A DNA stretch of 14,510 nt from an uncultured Collinsella sp. (GCA_902495155.1 CABUWD010000050.1:1-14510); one strand, 5' to 3'; counted from the first letter of the stretch, positions 6,956 through 14,279 are shown. Notes: generated by a model not told the origin, from the sequence alone. Numbers and translations: made by a program.

Positions 6956-7807
6956 TCATCTTTCCTGTTTCTCGATGTAGTTTTGCTTAATGACATGCAT
7001 CGCCCGTTCGTAGTCGCTGGCAACGTAAGCAGCGTACAGGGCATCGACAACCATAAGCTGGGCCATACGCGAAGCCATGGCACCGCTGCGGACCAAGGGT
7101 TCACTCGCAGCGACGCCGAGCACGGCATCGGCCATGGTGGCAAGCTTGGATGATCCATCTACTTTGGTAACGGCCACAACGGGACAGTTGTGACGTTGAG
7201 CCTCGGCGGTGCAGTCCAGCACCTCTTGGGTCAAGCCCGAGTAGCTAAAGGCGATTGCCATATCGCCCTCATGCATGTTCTTGGCACATAAGAGCTGATC
7301 ATGCCAGTCGTCGTACAGATGGCACTCTTTGTCGACACGCATGAGCTTTTGCGCCAGGTCGTGCGCGACCAAACGAGAGGCACCAATACCGAACAGATTG
7401 ACCGCGCGTGCCCGCTTAAGACGGGCCGCGCATCGCTCCAAGACGGTGTAATCGAGCGTTCGCGCCGTCGCCTCGATCGTACGCACGTTGCTTTTCATCA
7501 CCTTCCCCACGATACGTTCGACGCTGTCATCCATGGAGATGTCCTCGAGGGCTACGTCTTTCTTGTCACCTAAGAGCGCCAGCTCGGCAATCAGTTCGCG
7601 CTGGAACTCCTTGTAGCCCGCAAAACCCAAACGCTTGCAAAAGCGCAAAATGCTCGAGGGCGAGGAGAACGTGACATCGGCAAGACCGCGGACGGACAGC
7701 CCGACCACCTCGTGCGGATGAGCGCTTACATATGCGATGACATTGCGTTCCGCCGGGCTCGCGCTGAGCTCACGCTCGCGAAGCCGCAAAAGCAATCCGT
7801 TTGCCAT
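6956..7807 (-). CDS. RpiR-family (HTH + SIS) regulator of the MurNAc operon
   Basis: The 283-residue product has the two-domain layout of RpiR/MurR regulators. An N-terminal helix-turn-helix (about 1-75) contains LSVRGLADVTFSSPSSILRFCKRLGFAGYKEFQREL. A C-terminal SIS sugar-phosphate-binding domain (about 118-255) contains VNLFGIGASRLVAHDLAQKL and MAIAFSYSGLTQEVLDC. MurR in E. coli binds MurNAc-6-P and represses murQP, and position as first gene of a murQ-murP-mupG cluster suggests the same ligand. Activator and repressor forms both exist in this family, so the sign of control is open. The ATG at 7807 is preferred because GGAGG at 7816-7820 lies eight bases upstream. A GTG three codons earlier overlaps that site. 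A dyad at 7842-7854 upstream could be its own operator. Confidence 0.93.
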   Translation of the reverse strand: MANGLLLRLRERELSASPAERNVIAYVSAHPHEVVGLSVRGLADVTFSSPSSILRFCKRLGFAGYKEFQRELIAELALLGDKKDVALEDISMDDSVERIVGKVMKSNVRTIEATARTLDYTVLERCAARLKRARAVNLFGIGASRLVAHDLAQKLMRVDKECHLYDDWHDQLLCAKNMHEGDMAIAFSYSGLTQEVLDCTAEAQRHNCPVVAVTKVDGSSKLATMADAVLGVAASEPLVRSGAMASRMAQLMVVDALYAAYVASDYERAMHVIKQNYIEKQER

Positions 7808-7841
7808 CTCAAACACCTCCGTTGAGAAGAATTAAAGACCA

Positions 7842-7854
7842 ACGAACGATTCGT
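7842..7854. promoter_or_regulatory. Possible operator dyad upstream of the RpiR-type regulator
   Basis: ACGAA-CGA-TTCGT is a perfect 5+3+5 inverted repeat 35 bases before the regulator's start codon. RpiR proteins often bind dyads near their own promoter. I could not identify convincing -35/-10 boxes around it, so this is a tentative call. Confidence 0.35.
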
Positions 7855-7902
7855 ACCGGATACAAACAGCTTTTGCGGTACATTGAGCCGCATCGTGGCG
7901 CA

Positions 7903-7930
7903 CAAAGGGCGAGCGTTCTACCGCTCGCCC
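7903..7930 (-). terminator. Hairpin, probable terminator after the VanZ-like gene
   Basis: GGGCGAGCG (7907-7915) and CGCTCGCCC (7922-7930) form a perfect 9-bp stem with a six-base loop. On the minus strand it is followed by TTTGTG, a short and imperfect T tail, about 80 bases past the VanZ-like gene. The rest of 7831-8011 shows no gene. Confidence 0.55.
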
Positions 7931-8011
7931 CTCAAATCCGACCGCTCGGAAATACGCGCGACGCAAAATAATTCAACAAGGTCGCATTATCAGAAACGGG
8001 TTTGTTACCGG

Positions 8012-8593
8012 CTAGCGCCTCGCATGGGCGCCGATCGGCCGAGTCGCATGGCGCACCAACGCCGCTGCCAGCAATACCAACAGCATGGCGGTGACATAGC
8101 CCGCAGCATCGAATCCTAAATCGATAACGTCGAAATGCCTGCCGGGAACAAAGATCTTATGTACCTGATCGCCAACGGAGCAGGCGGCGCAAAAGAGCAA
8201 TACGGGCACGCAACGGGAGCATACGCTCCACGGACGCCTGGAAAAGCAAACCACGACCACCGAGGCGAACAATCCGACGAAGAAAAACTCTACGGTATGG
8301 GCAACGCGACGGACGTTAGCGCCCACCCACATGCGAATGGAAGCAAGTCGGCCAGACCGGACATTCGAGGCAGCCGAATCGGTGCCCCCGGTCATTCCGT
8401 TCTCCGTCTGGGCTTCACCCGTGGCATCGACAGCCTGAACGCCCGTAGCCTGGCCCTCCACCACACGCGCGGTGGACTCGCTCAGCAACGACGTCTCCAT
8501 CGCATTTTGCTCCGTCAGCGCCCAGATGCCCGCCAGCGTTGCAGCGAACAGAACGACCGCGGTCCATCCGATTATTTGTTTTACGCGCGCCAA
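8012..8593 (-). CDS. VanZ-like family membrane protein
   Basis: This 193-residue protein has about four hydrophobic segments: 8-26, 100-118, 126-140 and 162-182. Between the first and second is a polar, Thr/Gly/Ser-rich loop of about 65 residues. Family motifs are present: AHTVEFFFVGLF (98-109), DQVHKIFVPGRHFDVIDLGFDAAG (142-165), equivalent to the usual DE.HQ.FVPGR...V.D...D..G. VanZ of Enterococcus gives low-level teicoplanin resistance by an unknown mechanism, and most VanZ-domain proteins have no known function. No van genes are adjacent, so no resistance claim is made. The start is a rare TTG at 8593, chosen because AAAGGAGG lies seven bases upstream. An upstream TTG at 8635 would place that site inside the gene. 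The following neighbour on this strand is the MurNAc operon, about 200 bases on and beyond a probable terminator. Confidence 0.85.
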   Translation of the reverse strand: MARVKQIIGWTAVVLFAATLAGIWALTEQNAMETSLLSESTARVVEGQATGVQAVDATGEAQTENGMTGGTDSAASNVRSGRLASIRMWVGANVRRVAHTVEFFFVGLFASVVVVCFSRRPWSVCSRCVPVLLFCAACSVGDQVHKIFVPGRHFDVIDLGFDAAGYVTAMLLVLLAAALVRHATRPIGAHARR

Positions 8594-8697
8594 GGGCCAA
8601 CCTCCTTTTTTGAATATCAGCGAGTGTAGCCCCAAATGGCATCGTCACCGTATCAAAATTTGAATCGCAACAGGAAGCGACAAAGCGACGCAAACCC

Positions 8698-9303
8698 CTA
8701 CCCCGCCTCGCGCATCCAGCGATCGAACGTCCCCACGCACACGCCCAGGCACTTTGCTGCCTGGCTGCGGGTAATATCGCCTGCCTCATAGCTATCGCGT
8801 ACCAGCTCAAACTGAGGAGGGCACGGCTTGCGAGGTCGACCGAAACGGACCCCTCGCGCCCGCGCCGCTGCAATTCCCTCCGCTTGGCGCCGATGGATAT
8901 TCTCGCGCTCCACCTGCGCCACGTAGCTCAGCAGTTGCAGCACAATATCGGCAATCAGGACGTTGGTCACATCCGGCGCGCCGCTGGCCCTAGCGCGCGT
9001 GTCAAGCAATGGCATGTCCAACACCACAATGGCAACCCCGAGCTCCTTGGTAATGCGTCGCCATTCCTCAAGAATCTCGGAGTAATTACGGCCAAGTCGG
9101 TCGATAGAAAGCACCACCAGCACGTCCCCGTCTCCCAGGACGTGCAGCAGCTCGCGATAACGCGGTCGATCGAAGTCCTTGCCGCTCGCATGGTCGGCAT
9201 AAATATTCGCCGAGCCCACGCCATAGGCGCCCAGCGCATCCAGCTGCCGATTAAGGTTCTGATCGCGCGAACTCACGCGCGCATAACCGTACACCGTCGC
9301 CAT
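8698..9303 (-). CDS. Serine recombinase (resolvase/invertase family)
   Basis: The 201-residue product has the small serine recombinase architecture. The catalytic domain begins VYGYARVSSRDQNLNRQLDAL, with Arg9 and nucleophile Ser11. LSIDRLGRNYSEI (65-77) supplies Asp68, Arg69 and Arg72. A dimer/arm helix QLLSYVAQVERENIHRRQAEGIAAARARG (123-151) leads to a C-terminal DNA-binding helix-turn-helix (about 164-199, ending SQAAKCLGVCVGTFDRWMRE). All catalytic residues are intact, so it is probably active. Size matches Tn3-type resolvases and Hin/Gin invertases rather than large phage integrases. The ATG at 9303 is chosen because it begins right at the conserved domain, but its binding site (GGGG.TGAG) is modest. 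No transposase or cargo is adjacent. Inverted half-sites lie directly upstream (9323-9382), where resolvases usually bind and autoregulate. Confidence 0.93.
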   Translation of the reverse strand: MATVYGYARVSSRDQNLNRQLDALGAYGVGSANIYADHASGKDFDRPRYRELLHVLGDGDVLVVLSIDRLGRNYSEILEEWRRITKELGVAIVVLDMPLLDTRARASGAPDVTNVLIADIVLQLLSYVAQVERENIHRRQAEGIAAARARGVRFGRPRKPCPPQFELVRDSYEAGDITRSQAAKCLGVCVGTFDRWMREAG

Positions 9304-9322
9304 CTCATCCCCGCTTTCTTGT

Positions 9323-9382
9323 AAACCTGCCAAAAAGGGACAGGTTTATTTTGGTAGGTTTTACCTCTCAAATAGCAGGTAA
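9323..9382. repeat. Cluster of inverted ACCTG/CAGGT half-sites upstream of the recombinase
   Basis: AAACCTG (9323-9329) and CAGGTTT (9341-9347) form a perfect 7-bp inverted pair with an 11-base spacer. AGGT (9356-9359) and ACCT (9363-9366) form a second pair 26 bases on. A fifth half-site CAGGT lies at 9376-9380. The block sits 20-79 bases before the recombinase start codon, where a res-like binding region or operator would be expected. The first pair could also be a simple hairpin. Confidence 0.5.
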
Positions 9383-9423
9383 GCGGACGGCCGAGCAGAC
9401 GGCAAGGTAGCCACGATTCAAAT

Positions 9424-9455
9424 GCGGAGGGCGGTCCCGAAAGGCCGCCCTCCGC
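9424..9455 (-). terminator. Probable terminator of rnr
   Basis: A perfect 11-bp stem, GCGGAGGGCGG (9424-9434) with CCGCCCTCCGC (9445-9455), lies 26 bases past the rnr stop on the minus strand. The trailing sequence is CATTTGAATC, so the T tail is weak. It nonetheless separates rnr from the recombinase region. Confidence 0.6.
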
Positions 9456-9480
9456 TCCCCCACCATCAGTCGGGATTTGG

Positions 9481-11616
9481 CTAATGGATAAGCTTAAAGT
9501 CCAAGTGCCCACGCGTGGTATTGACGCGCGAGACCTCGATAATCACGCGCTGCCCCAGCTCGTAACGGGTGCCCGTGTCGGCGCCCGTCAGCGTAAGCGC
9601 GTCCTCGTCGAACTCGAACCACTCGTTGCCCAGGCTCTTGATCGAAACCAAGCCTTCGACCTGCGTTAGGTCCAAGCGCACAAAGAGGCCCATGCTGCTA
9701 ACCCACGAGACGGTTCCGGCATAGCGCTCGCCCAGACGGTCCTCATAGTACTGGGCAATCTTGATCTTTTGCGTCGCATGGCTGGCGGCATCTGCCGCGC
9801 GCTCGGCATCGCTGCATGCGCGGCAGATCTGCGGCAGAATGCGCGGCAGCGACTCGCGCCCCTTGCCGATCAGCCGCGACGTACGGACCAAGGCGTCCTT
9901 GCCGCCGAGCCGCTCATAGGCCAACTGCAGTTTGAGCACGCGGTGCACCACCAGATCGGGGTAGCGACGGATGGGACTCGTAAAGTGACAGTAGCACGGC
10001 GCGGCGAGCGCAAAGTGGCCCTCGTTGCGCGGCTTGTACAGCGCGCGCTGCATGCTGCGCAGAAGCAGCGTGTTGACGAGCGGTGCGTTGGCCGTACCGG
10101 CGGCAGCATCGACTGCAGCCTGCAGCTCATCGGGGCTCCCCAGGGCAATACCGGCAGCACGGCGATCGTCGATGATGCCTAGCTGCGCCAGCGCAACGGC
10201 GGCACCGTGCAGGCTATCGGGGCTCGGATCCTCATGCACGCGATAGCAGGCCTCGATATCACGGTCTGCCAGCCACTCTGCAACGCACTCGTTGGCGAGC
10301 AGCATGGCTTCCTCGATAAGCGACGTGGCGCACGAACGCTCACGCGCCACAATCTGCACGGGCACTCCGTCCTCATCCAATAGAGCGCGAATCTCGGCCG
10401 TGTCAAAATCGACTGAGCCGCGGGCGCGACGAATACGACGGCGAAGTTCGGCGAGTTCGTTGGCGGCGACAAGGAAATCGCCGAGGTCGACGTTGTAGCC
10501 GCGGGCGGCCTCCTCGCACGCAAGACCGCGCTCAAGCGCTTCCTCGCGCGAGGCCTCAGTAGCCGCAACATCCTCGGCCGCACCCTCCAGCACCGAATAC
10601 TCAACCGCGCCGGCACGCACCAGCAGCGCCTCGGCGCCGTCATAGTCCATACGCACACGCGAGCGAATCACGCTGGGGTACGGATCGTAATGCCGCACGC
10701 GACCCTGCACATCGAGCTCGATATCGACGGTAAACGCAAGGCGGTCCTCGTCAGGGCGAAGCGAGCACAGGTCATTGGACAGGCGTTCGGGCAGCATGGG
10801 AAGCACGCGATCGGCCAGATACACCGATGTCGTACGATGGCGAGCCTCAAGATCGATATGCCCGTCCCAAGCCACATAGTGTGAAACGTCGGCGATATGC
10901 ACACCCAGCTTGTAGCCACCCTCGGGCGTACGCTCCAGCGAAATGGCATCGTCAAAGTCGCGCGCGTCGACCGGGTCGATCGTGATGACAAAGCGGTCGC
11001 GCAGATCGCGGCGGAGCGGGTCCTTAAGCGCCGCGGACACATCGAGCGAAAGCCCCTCGGCCTCGGCCAGCGCGGCCTCGGGATAGCTATCGGTATAGCC
11101 GTAACGCGCCATCACATATTGAACGCCCAAATCGGGCGCGTCATCTCCGCCAATGCGGCGTTCGATCGTCACGGTGCCCGATTCCAGGCGCGTCGGGTAG
11201 GTCAAAATGCGTGCGACAACAGCATCACCCGGGTGGACGCCCAGACGATCCGCCGAGGTATCCTCGGGCAGAATGAAGAAGTCGGCCTTCAGACGCGAAT
11301 CGAGCGGCTCGATCACACCGAGCGGACCGGCGGTCTGGTACGTGCCCACCACGCTTATGGCTGCGCGCTCAACCACGCCTTCGATCACGGCGCGCCGCTC
11401 ACCGTGCGGGCTGTTCTTAATGCTCACGGCAACGGTATCGCCATCCATGATCTCACGCTTACCGCGACCCATGACCTTGTAGTCGCCATTCTCGGTTATG
11501 ACATAGGCACTGTGCTCATGGAGCTGCACGCGCCCGGTCAGGCTCGGACGGCGTTCGCTGCGCACCGGCCCGCGCTTATTGCGAGCTCCACGCTTATGCT
11601 TGTTATTGCGCCCCAT
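9481..11616 (-). CDS. rnr: Ribonuclease R
   Basis: The 711-residue product is a processive 3'-5' exoribonuclease of the RNase II/R family. It degrades structured RNA and works with SmpB-tmRNA in clearing non-stop mRNA. A basic N-terminus (1-25) precedes cold-shock-type OB domains (about 27-150). The RNB catalytic domain (about 205-570) starts with ITIDPVDARDFDDAIS, carrying the Asp cluster 214, 220, 222 and 223, and includes GVHIADVSHYV (238-248), CHFTSPIRRYPDLVVHR (543-559). The C-terminal S1 domain begins at GERYAGTVSWVSSMGLFV (629-646) and ends LDFKLIH, without the long lysine-rich tail of the E. coli enzyme. The ATG at 11616 is preceded by AGGAGG. It has a terminator on each side, so it is probably a single-gene transcript, on the same strand as smpB 8.6 kb away. 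Confidence 0.97.
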   Translation of the reverse strand: MGRNNKHKRGARNKRGPVRSERRPSLTGRVQLHEHSAYVITENGDYKVMGRGKREIMDGDTVAVSIKNSPHGERRAVIEGVVERAAISVVGTYQTAGPLGVIEPLDSRLKADFFILPEDTSADRLGVHPGDAVVARILTYPTRLESGTVTIERRIGGDDAPDLGVQYVMARYGYTDSYPEAALAEAEGLSLDVSAALKDPLRRDLRDRFVITIDPVDARDFDDAISLERTPEGGYKLGVHIADVSHYVAWDGHIDLEARHRTTSVYLADRVLPMLPERLSNDLCSLRPDEDRLAFTVDIELDVQGRVRHYDPYPSVIRSRVRMDYDGAEALLVRAGAVEYSVLEGAAEDVAATEASREEALERGLACEEAARGYNVDLGDFLVAANELAELRRRIRRARGSVDFDTAEIRALLDEDGVPVQIVARERSCATSLIEEAMLLANECVAEWLADRDIEACYRVHEDPSPDSLHGAAVALAQLGIIDDRRAAGIALGSPDELQAAVDAAAGTANAPLVNTLLLRSMQRALYKPRNEGHFALAAPCYCHFTSPIRRYPDLVVHRVLKLQLAYERLGGKDALVRTSRLIGKGRESLPRILPQICRACSDAERAADAASHATQKIKIAQYYEDRLGERYAGTVSWVSSMGLFVRLDLTQVEGLVSIKSLGNEWFEFDEDALTLTGADTGTRYELGQRVIIEVSRVNTTRGHLDFKLIH

Positions 11617-11679
11617 GGCGCCTCCTAACTATCGATTGCGAACTCCAAAGAGTCTACCCAAATGATTCGCTTTCCTGCC

Positions 11680-11693
11680 GTCCCCTAGGGGAC
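11680..11693. promoter_or_regulatory. Perfect 14-bp palindrome upstream of rnr
   Basis: GTCCCCT/AGGGGAC is a perfect 14-bp palindrome between the ftsX terminator and the rnr start, 64 bases from the start codon. It could be a protein-binding site in the rnr promoter region. I see no convincing -35/-10 pair to fix its position relative to transcription start. Confidence 0.35.
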
Positions 11694-11727
11694 AAAAAAC
11701 GGGCCGCCCCATAAGAGACGACCCGTT
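11694..11727 (-). terminator. Rho-independent terminator of ftsE-ftsX
   Basis: On the minus strand AACGGGTCGTCTC (11727-11715) pairs along its full length with GGGGCGGCCCGTT (11710-11698), counting G-T pairs, around a TTAT loop. A T6 run (11699-11694) follows, overlapping the stem end. It begins 25 bases past the ftsX stop and precedes rnr. Confidence 0.9.
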
Positions 11728-11751
11728 GGAAGGGATGAATTCCAGGCATGC

Positions 11752-12672
11752 CTACACGCGCAGGTAGCGGCGCATGGCGATGGCAGAACCAAAGAGACCG
11801 ATAATCACGCCGACTAGAATCAGCGCAGCATAGGTCACCAGGTAATACTGCATCGGCAGGGCAAACGACATCCAGCCGATGCTCTCCTGCAGACGCGGAA
11901 TCATCAGATTGCGCAGCAGCTCCAGAACGCCGATGGAAAGCAGCGAACCCAAAATGGCCTGCAGTACGCCCTCGGTGATAAACGGGCCACGAATGAAGCC
12001 GTTGCTGGCGCCGACCAGACGCATAATCGCAATCTCACGACGACGCGCCGTGATGGACAGGCGAATCGTGTTGTTGATGAAGATAAATGCGATAAAGGTC
12101 AGAAGGCCAACGAGCACCACGGCGGCGATGCGGATATAGTTGGTCACCTGGAACAGACGGCTCACTTCCTCCTGGCCGTACAGCACGCTCGCGTTGACGT
12201 CGCCGTCATCCGCGATCTTCTGGAAATCGGCATCCTTCTTGAGCTTCTTGGCCGTGCTCTCGACCTGAGACGGATCGTCCATCTCAATCGCAAACGAGGC
12301 GGGCAGCGGGTTCTGGCCGTCGAGCGCGCTCATGGTGGCGTCGGCGTTACCCGACATCTTGCTCGTGTACTCGGCCAGCGCGTCGTCCTTGTCCTTATAG
12401 GTCACGGACTTGACGTTATTCCACGTCTTAAGCTCGGCCTCAAAAGCCTGAACATCAGCCTGATCAGCGTCATCACTAATGAACGCGTTGATGACAACCT
12501 GATCCTCGACGGTGCCGATCACGGAGTTCAGCATCGCAGAACCCATGATGAACAGGCCGATGATAAACAGCGAAAGGAAGATCGTGATGACGGCGCCGAG
12601 CGAGGTAGTCCAGTTACGGAAGAAGTGGCTGATTGCCTCTTTGAAGGAGTAGCCCACGTTAGTTGGTGCCAT
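11752..12672 (-). CDS. ftsX: Cell division ABC transporter permease FtsX
   Basis: The 306-residue membrane protein has the FtsX topology. A short cytoplasmic N-terminus (GYSFKEAISHFFRNWTTSLG) leads into TM1 (about 22-48), a large extracellular domain (about 55-175), TM2 (about 178-202), TM3 (about 230-254) and TM4 (about 276-300). The INNTIRLSITARRREIAIMRLVGA loop (199-222) is the FtsX/MacB-family coupling segment. With FtsE it forms a complex at the division site that controls peptidoglycan hydrolases across the membrane through the extracellular loop. In actinobacteria a known partner is the RipC-type amidase/endopeptidase, and no such gene is in this window. The ATG at 12672 lies within the ftsE 3' end, with a 14-base overlap and an AGGGGAGG site inside ftsE, so the two are coupled. 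A strong terminator follows. Confidence 0.96.
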   Translation of the reverse strand: MAPTNVGYSFKEAISHFFRNWTTSLGAVITIFLSLFIIGLFIMGSAMLNSVIGTVEDQVVINAFISDDADQADVQAFEAELKTWNNVKSVTYKDKDDALAEYTSKMSGNADATMSALDGQNPLPASFAIEMDDPSQVESTAKKLKKDADFQKIADDGDVNASVLYGQEEVSRLFQVTNYIRIAAVVLVGLLTFIAFIFINNTIRLSITARRREIAIMRLVGASNGFIRGPFITEGVLQAILGSLLSIGVLELLRNLMIPRLQESIGWMSFALPMQYYLVTYAALILVGVIIGLFGSAIAMRRYLRV

Positions 12673-13879
12673 AGTTGCCGTAACCTCCCCTCTCCTGGTC
12701 GCGGATGACGTGGCCGCCCTCGAGGGCGATCACGCGACGGTGCATGCTATCGACCATCTCGCGGTCGTGCGTGGCGACGATCACGGTGGTGCCGGTGCGG
12801 TTAATACGCTCAAGCAGCTTCATGATGCCCAGCGAGATCGCCGGGTCGAGGTTGCCCGTGGGCTCGTCGCAGATCAGCAGCGGCGGACGGTTGACCATAG
12901 CACGGGCGACGGCAACGCGCTGCTGCTCGCCACCGGAAAGCTGGTCGGGCAGCGAGTCCATCTGATCGGCCAGACCGACCAGGCGCAGCACCTCGGGCAC
13001 CTGGCTGCGAATGACGCCCTTGGGCTTGCCGATGCACTGCAGGGCAAACGCCACGTTTTCGTAGGCGGTCTTTTGCGGCAGAAGCTTAAAGTCCTGGAAC
13101 ACGGCGCCAATCTGGCGGCGCAGGAACGGAACCTTGCGGTTCTTGATCTTCATGAGGTCCTGACCGGCAACCAGGATGCGGCCGCTCGTCGGCTTGACGT
13201 CGCGGTTGAGCGTCGACAGCAGCGTGGTCTTACCCGAGCCGGAGTGACCGACCAGGAAGACGAACTCGCCCGGATAGATCTCGATGTTGATGTCGTCGAG
13301 TGCAGGCTTGTTGGGCTGTGCCGGGTAGATCTTGGTGACATGCTCCATAAGGATGACGGGCTCGACACCGGCCTGCTTGGCCATCTTCTTGCGGCTGGCC
13401 TGCGGATCGATGGGCGCAAACACCGACGTAAAATCGGGGTTGTTGAGCGCGTTATCGAGGCTTGCGACCTCGGCTGCCTGATCGCTCTCGACCACCGGGG
13501 CAGCAGGCTGCGTGGGGTCGGGAATAGCGGCAAAGAGACCGGACTGCGCAGGCTGAGGAGCCGGCGTCGCAGGGGCCAAGGGGTCGGGAATGCCGGCCAT
13601 GGTAGGCTGCGGCGTGGCGGCACCAGCCTGAGGCTGCTCCACGCGAGCGGTCACGGCCTGAACGGGCTCAAAACCCGCCGTGCCGGAAAGCGCGACATCG
13701 CTGGTTGGATTGTAGGCAAAGGGATCGGATGCCGGCTGTGCCTGATCTGCCGGCTGAGCGGGGGCCTGAGCAACAGGCTGGCCCTCTGAATCCGGAGTGG
13801 CGAAACGACTGCCCTGGACGCCTGCCTGCGTCTTGGGGGCATCATCGCCCGCACCGGAGGTACGGAAGTGGTTACCCAC
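12659..13879 (-). CDS. ftsE: Cell division ATP-binding protein FtsE with long N-terminal extension
   Basis: The 406-residue product contains a complete ABC ATPase at about 174-395: Walker A GHSGSGKT (211-218), Q-loop FQDF (261-264), signature LSGGEQQ (314-320), Walker B LLICDEP (334-340), D-loop GNLD and switch His371 in VATHD. The PFLRRQIGAVFQDFKLL stretch (251-267) is characteristic of FtsE. Typical FtsE proteins have about 220-230 residues. Here residues 1-172 form a Pro/Ala/Gln/Asp-rich, probably disordered region without membrane segments, containing the near-repeats GIPDPLAPATPAP (96-108) and AIPDPTQPAAP (118-128). The start is GTG at 13879 with AAGGAG just upstream. An internal ATG at codon 166 would give a normal-sized protein but lacks a clear binding site, so I take the extension as translated. 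It overlaps ftsX. Confidence 0.93.
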   Translation of the reverse strand: MGNHFRTSGAGDDAPKTQAGVQGSRFATPDSEGQPVAQAPAQPADQAQPASDPFAYNPTSDVALSGTAGFEPVQAVTARVEQPQAGAATPQPTMAGIPDPLAPATPAPQPAQSGLFAAIPDPTQPAAPVVESDQAAEVASLDNALNNPDFTSVFAPIDPQASRKKMAKQAGVEPVILMEHVTKIYPAQPNKPALDDINIEIYPGEFVFLVGHSGSGKTTLLSTLNRDVKPTSGRILVAGQDLMKIKNRKVPFLRRQIGAVFQDFKLLPQKTAYENVAFALQCIGKPKGVIRSQVPEVLRLVGLADQMDSLPDQLSGGEQQRVAVARAMVNRPPLLICDEPTGNLDPAISLGIMKLLERINRTGTTVIVATHDREMVDSMHRRVIALEGGHVIRDQERGGYGNYGTN

Positions 13880-13924
13880 TGGTGCTCCTTATCGTCGTGC
13901 GTTTAAACTACATGAGCGCTTTGT

Positions 13925-13955
13925 ATTTTAGCAGCATTAGCTTTGCTGCACATAA
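13925..13955 (-). promoter_or_regulatory. Possible ftsE promoter with internal dyad
   Basis: TAAAAT on the minus strand (13930-13925) is a plausible -10 box 45 bases before the ftsE start. Immediately upstream GCAGCA (13931-13936) and TGCTGC (13944-13949) form an inverted repeat that could be an operator. The candidate -35 TTATGT (13955-13950) is poor, with a long 19-base spacer. Confidence 0.3.
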
Positions 13956-13983
13956 GAAGCATGGCGTGGTTAGGGATCCCGTC

Positions 13984-14106
13984 GGCCGGACACAGGGTTA
14001 CTCTCCAAATCGTCCTCGGACATGTCGGAGCCCCCGCTGCGCGCTTCGCGCGGCGGGGGCTCCTCCGTCCTGCGGAAAGATTTGGAGAGTAACCCTGTGC
14101 CCGGCC
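13984..14106. repeat. 123-bp symmetric palindrome with 28-bp arms and a nested 17-bp hairpin
   Basis: The outer arms 13984-14011 and 14079-14106 (28 bases each, beginning GGCCGG and carrying CACAGGGTTACTCTCC) are complementary apart from one A/C difference that gives a G-T or A-C opposition. The inner hairpin 14027-14043 with 14047-14063 (GGAGCCCCCGC core) pairs over 17 positions with one G-T pair and a three-base loop. Both connectors are 15 bases, so outer and inner parts share one centre at 14045. No reading frame of note is inside, and neither strand has a T run after it, so it is not a standard terminator. It could be a MITE, a REP-like element, or a structured RNA. It lies upstream of ftsE in a 450-base stretch (13880-14332) without a gene. 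Confidence 0.9.
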
Positions 14107-14146
14107 TGCGATAACTAAGGGGTCGCCGCGTTTATCTTGAGGTGCT

Positions 14147-14194
14147 GCATATACAAAGCTGGAAGGGTCTGAATTGCGCTTTGTCGATATATGC
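14147..14194. other. A/T-rich inverted repeat in gene-free DNA between the palindrome and the IS
   Basis: GCATATA...CAAAGC (14147-14159) pairs with GCTTTG-TCGA-TATATGC (14178-14194): 13 pairs with a four-base bulge and an 18-base loop, followed on the plus strand by CCTTTTT. The surrounding 14107-14235 has no supportable gene. A 39-codon minus-strand frame (14115-14234) crosses it but has no ribosome binding site. Confidence 0.5.
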
Positions 14195-14235
14195 CCTTTT
14201 TCCTGATGGGACCGTGCTTGAGGGGCGTCTTCATG

Positions 14236-14257
14236 AGTTGCGGTGAAATAGGGACTG
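14236..14257 (+). repeat. Half copy of the dispersed hairpin (identical to the left arm at 310-331)
   Basis: These 22 bases repeat 310-331 exactly. The complementary right arm seen at 355-376 is absent before the insertion sequence begins about 22 bases later. This suggests either that the IS landed in the loop of a second copy, or that this is a lone half. Confidence 0.85.
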
Positions 14258-14279
14258 TTTTACCAGTTAAAAGGTCTAA

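Noticed and set aside
8012..8593. Glycopeptide resistance gene
   Set aside because: Only a VanZ-family domain is present, without vanHAX or a two-component system, so a resistance role is not supported.
10897..11628. Plus-strand open frame of 243 codons
   Set aside because: Antisense to the 5' part of rnr, with no domain signature.
12710..13789. Plus-strand open frame of 359 codons
   Set aside because: Antisense to ftsE, whose ABC motifs are complete. It is a shadow frame.
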